Part shown: positions 4,853-6,761 of the stretch, in pieces | How the letters are laid out: each line of letters begins with the position of its first letter | Position numbering within the stretch: position 1 is the first letter of the stretch | NCBI GenBank assembly: GCA_030592465.1 | Contig: JAUVJB010000166.1 | Coordinates: forward strand, 1-6,761 | Source: Bacteroidota bacterium | GTDB lineage: Bacteria; Bacteroidota; Bacteroidia; Bacteroidales; B39-G9 | DNA: 6,761 bases | Direction of reading: 5' to 3' | The notes under the pieces: model-generated | The model's input: only the letters and a program-made list of their open reading frames with translations | Database searches by the model: none | What the model was told of the DNA's origin: nothing | Position numbers and translations under genes: made by a program

Positions 4853-6040
4853 ATGAGTAATTATTCAAAAATTATATTAAAATCAGGTAAAGAACAAGCA
4901 ATTGAAAGATTTCACCCTTGGATTTTTTCAGGTGCTATAAAAACAATTAATGGCAACGTACAAGAAGGCGATATTGTTGAAGTTGTTTCAAATCATAACG
5001 AATTTTTAGCCTTAGGACATTATCAAATTGGCTCAATAGCTGTAAGAATATTTTGCTTTGAAAAAACAGAAATAAACTCTGATTTTTGGGAAAAAAAATT
5101 ACTCAATGCTTATAATTTAAGAAAAGAGATTGGTTTTATTGGTAATAAAGATACAAACGTTTTCCGATTAGTAAATGCCGAAGGCGATGGTATGCCCGGT
5201 GCTGTAATAGATTTTTATAATGGAACAGCCGTCACACAATTTCATTCAATTGGCATGTATCTTGAACGACAAACTTTTGCTAATGCTTTAAAAAATGTTT
5301 TAGGAAATAGACTTAAAGCAGTTTACGATAAAAGTGAATCAACAATACCTTTTAAATCGGATATAAATGCAACTAACGGATACTTATTAGGACAAAATGA
5401 AACAAATATTGTCAGCGAATATGGAAATAAATTTAAGGTTGACCGGGAACAAGGTCAAAAAACAGGTTTTTTTATTGACCAACGAGAAAACCGTAAACTG
5501 CTTGGATACTACTCAAAAGATAAAGAAGTATTAAATGTTTTTGGATATACCGGCGGTTTTTCTGTATATGCAATGCAAGGCGGTGCTAAATTAGTTCACT
5601 CTGTGGATAGTTCAGATAAAGCTATTGAGCTTACTAACGAAAACATTGCTCTAAATTTTAACGATACATCAAGGCATAAAGCATTTGCTGCTGACGCCTT
5701 TGATTTCTTAAAAAATATAAAAGATAAATATGACTTAATTATTCTTGACCCGCCTGCATTTGCAAAACATAACAAAGCATTACACAATGCTTTGCAAGGA
5801 TATAAAAAAATTAATACACGAGCCTTTGAGCAAATTCGTCCCGGCGGTATATTATTCACATTCTCTTGTTCACAAGCAGTTAGTAAGAAAAATTTCAGGG
5901 AAACTGTTTTTACTGCAGCCGCAATATCCGGCAGAAAGGTTAAAATATTACATCAACTGACTCAACCTGCTGATCATCCTATAAATATTTATCATCCTGA
6001 GGGTGAATATCTTAAAGGATTAGTGCTTTATGTTGAATAA
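4853..6040 (+). CDS. rlmI: 23S rRNA cytosine-C5 methyltransferase, RlmI type
   Basis: A class I SAM-dependent RNA methyltransferase of 395 residues, nearly the same length as E. coli RlmI (396), which makes m5C1962 in 23S rRNA. An N-terminal PUA RNA-binding domain (about 1-75) is recognisable from the pattern KSGKEQAIERFHPWIFSGAI and GDIVEVVSN. A central linker domain contains EGDGMPGAVIDFY. The Rossmann domain follows, with SAM motif I VLNVFGYTGGF (226-236), DPPAF (299-303) as motif IV, and SCS with C339 as the likely catalytic cysteine of m5C enzymes. QGQKTGFFIDQREN precedes motif I, as is typical of this family. The start at ATG 4853 places the PUA domain directly at the N-terminus; no Shine-Dalgarno sequence is seen. 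It is convergent with the histidine kinase across 108 bp. The family is firm; the exact target nucleotide is inferred from RlmI. Confidence 0.9.
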   Translation: MSNYSKIILKSGKEQAIERFHPWIFSGAIKTINGNVQEGDIVEVVSNHNEFLALGHYQIGSIAVRIFCFEKTEINSDFWEKKLLNAYNLRKEIGFIGNKDTNVFRLVNAEGDGMPGAVIDFYNGTAVTQFHSIGMYLERQTFANALKNVLGNRLKAVYDKSESTIPFKSDINATNGYLLGQNETNIVSEYGNKFKVDREQGQKTGFFIDQRENRKLLGYYSKDKEVLNVFGYTGGFSVYAMQGGAKLVHSVDSSDKAIELTNENIALNFNDTSRHKAFAADAFDFLKNIKDKYDLIILDPPAFAKHNKALHNALQGYKKINTRAFEQIRPGGILFTFSCSQAVSKKNFRETVFTAAAISGRKVKILHQLTQPADHPINIYHPEGEYLKGLVLYVE

Positions 6041-6057
6041 TTTGTGCAAAGCCTTGC

Positions 6058-6157
6058 AATTTGTAAAATAGAAAAGTGAATAAATCTTTTATAAAATAAG
6101 CAGTTTTAAATTTGTTATAGTTTCTTACAGACCCTATTACTTTATACTTTACAAATT
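6058..6157. repeat. Widely spaced 10-bp inverted repeat in the convergent spacer
   Basis: AATTTGTAAA (6058-6067) and TTTACAAATT (6148-6157) are perfect reverse complements 80 bp apart. The right arm overlaps the stop codon of the histidine kinase. The bases are all common A/T words, so this may be chance. No compact G/C-rich hairpin with a T-run, on either strand, is visible in the 108 bp between the two convergent genes. Confidence 0.35.
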
Positions 6158-6761
6158 ACTTTTTGGTAAAGTAAAATAAAATGTAGAACCTTTATCCGGT
6201 TCAGATTCTAACCAAATTTCCCCATTAAGTATCTCAACTAATTTCTTTGTAATTGCTAATCCTAAGCCTGTGCCACCATATAATACAGCATTATTATTTT
6301 CAATTTTTCTAAACCTGTCAAAAATTATCTCATGTTGTTCTTTTGGAATACCTATACCGGTATCTTTAACATAAAACACAATATTATCTTGTTCAAGGTT
6401 ATAGCCAAATTCGACATATCCTTTTTCAGTAAATTTAATTGCATTTGAAATTAAATTAGAGAATATTTGTTTAAATTTAATAACATCAATTGAAATAATA
6501 ATATCAATTTCTTTAGATGAAGTTTTAAAAAACAACTTAATGACTTTATTGTTCTTTGTAATTTTTTCATGAAAGCTCTTATATAATTCCAATAAAACTT
6601 CATTAACATAACATTTTGCAAAATTTAATTTTAATTGTCCTGCTTCTATTTTTGAAACATCAAGTATATCTTCAATTATGTTTAAAAGAGACATACTATT
6701 ATCATTAATTAACTTTATATATTTATCTCTTGTTTGCACATTATCAACTTTATCTAATAGA
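6149..6761 (-). CDS. Sensor histidine kinase, C-terminal part (partial)
   Basis: About 204 residues are visible, from the second half of the dimerisation helices to the natural C-terminus at TAA (6149-6151). The reading frame is open to the window edge, so the N-terminus and the phosphorylated histidine are outside. LLNIIEDILDVSKIEAGQL is the conserved end of a HisKA domain. The ATPase domain has the N box NLISNAIKF (about 6431-6457), G1 DTGIGI (6347-6364) with P next, the F box FDRFRKIE, and G2 GGTGLG (6260-6277). The protein ends right after the last ATPase strand (GSTFYFTLPKSNL), so there is no C-terminal receiver domain and it is not a C-terminal hybrid kinase. An internal GTG at 6739 is not the start, since it would cut the dimerisation domain. 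It autophosphorylates in response to an unknown signal; the partner regulator is not in view. Confidence 0.93.
   Translation of the reverse strand, partial: LLDKVDNVQTRDKYIKLINDNSMSLLNIIEDILDVSKIEAGQLKLNFAKCYVNEVLLELYKSFHEKITKNNKVIKLFFKTSSKEIDIIISIDVIKFKQIFSNLISNAIKFTEKGYVEFGYNLEQDNIVFYVKDTGIGIPKEQHEIIFDRFRKIENNNAVLYGGTGLGLAITKKLVEILNGEIWLESEPDKGSTFYFTLPKSNL

Noticed and set aside
5596..5960. Open frames overlapping rlmI (5596-5859 minus, 5745-5960 plus)
   Set aside because: They shadow the SAM-binding and catalytic motifs of rlmI and have no recognisable features of their own.
6041..6148. Bidirectional terminator between convergent rlmI and the histidine kinase
   Set aside because: Only weak A/T-rich inverted repeats are present; no compact stem followed by a T-run could be found.
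6737..6739. GTG at 6739 as the start of a short 196-residue kinase
   Set aside because: The frame continues upstream to the window edge without a stop, and this start would split the HisKA dimerisation domain; the gene is simply cut by the window.

Overview
The window looks like a piece of a Bacteroidota chromosome, probably Bacteroidales or a relative. The DNA is very AT-rich, the genes lack clear Shine-Dalgarno sequences, and one spacer carries a match to the Bacteroidota promoter form (TTTG, then TAnnTTTG). Several proteins are of types typical of that phylum: a RecQ paralogue with a displaced zinc module, and a protein resembling DUF5063. Assignments rest on reading motifs by eye; no database search was possible.

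Layout. Positions 1-604 (minus strand) hold the N-terminal third of IMP dehydrogenase (guaB), cut by the window edge. A 527-bp spacer rich in repeats (605-1131) separates it from a divergent plus-strand series: a RecQ-family helicase (1132-3036, TTG start), a DUF5063-like protein (3132-3686), a DEDDy 3'-5' exonuclease of the RNase D/WRN type (3962-4543) and an RlmI-type 23S rRNA cytosine methyltransferase (4853-6040). From the right edge a sensor histidine kinase, of which only the C-terminal part is present (6149-6761, minus), converges on the methyltransferase.

How the genes may work together. guaB makes XMP for guanine nucleotides and is unlikely to be tied functionally to the rest. The helicase and the WRN-like exonuclease could act together on DNA, as the two halves of human WRN do in one polypeptide, but the exonuclease could equally act on RNA beside the rRNA methyltransferase. 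The four plus-strand genes are separated by 95 to 309 bp, so they are not a tight operon.

The most unusual content is in the spacers. Four copies of a 16-bp GC-rich palindrome, TCCGYCAGCTGRCGGA, occur and all lie between genes. One copy (3817-3832) sits in an array of 8-bp units. Removing 19 bp (the palindrome plus a short flanking duplication) restores the octamer phase exactly and gives a sequence matching a second, uninterrupted array at 4652-4683. This reads as a filled and an empty site and suggests that the palindrome can insert with a small target duplication. The spacers also hold two copies of a structured repeat that starts with an identical 18-bp block, and degenerate 7-bp and 8-bp tandem arrays.
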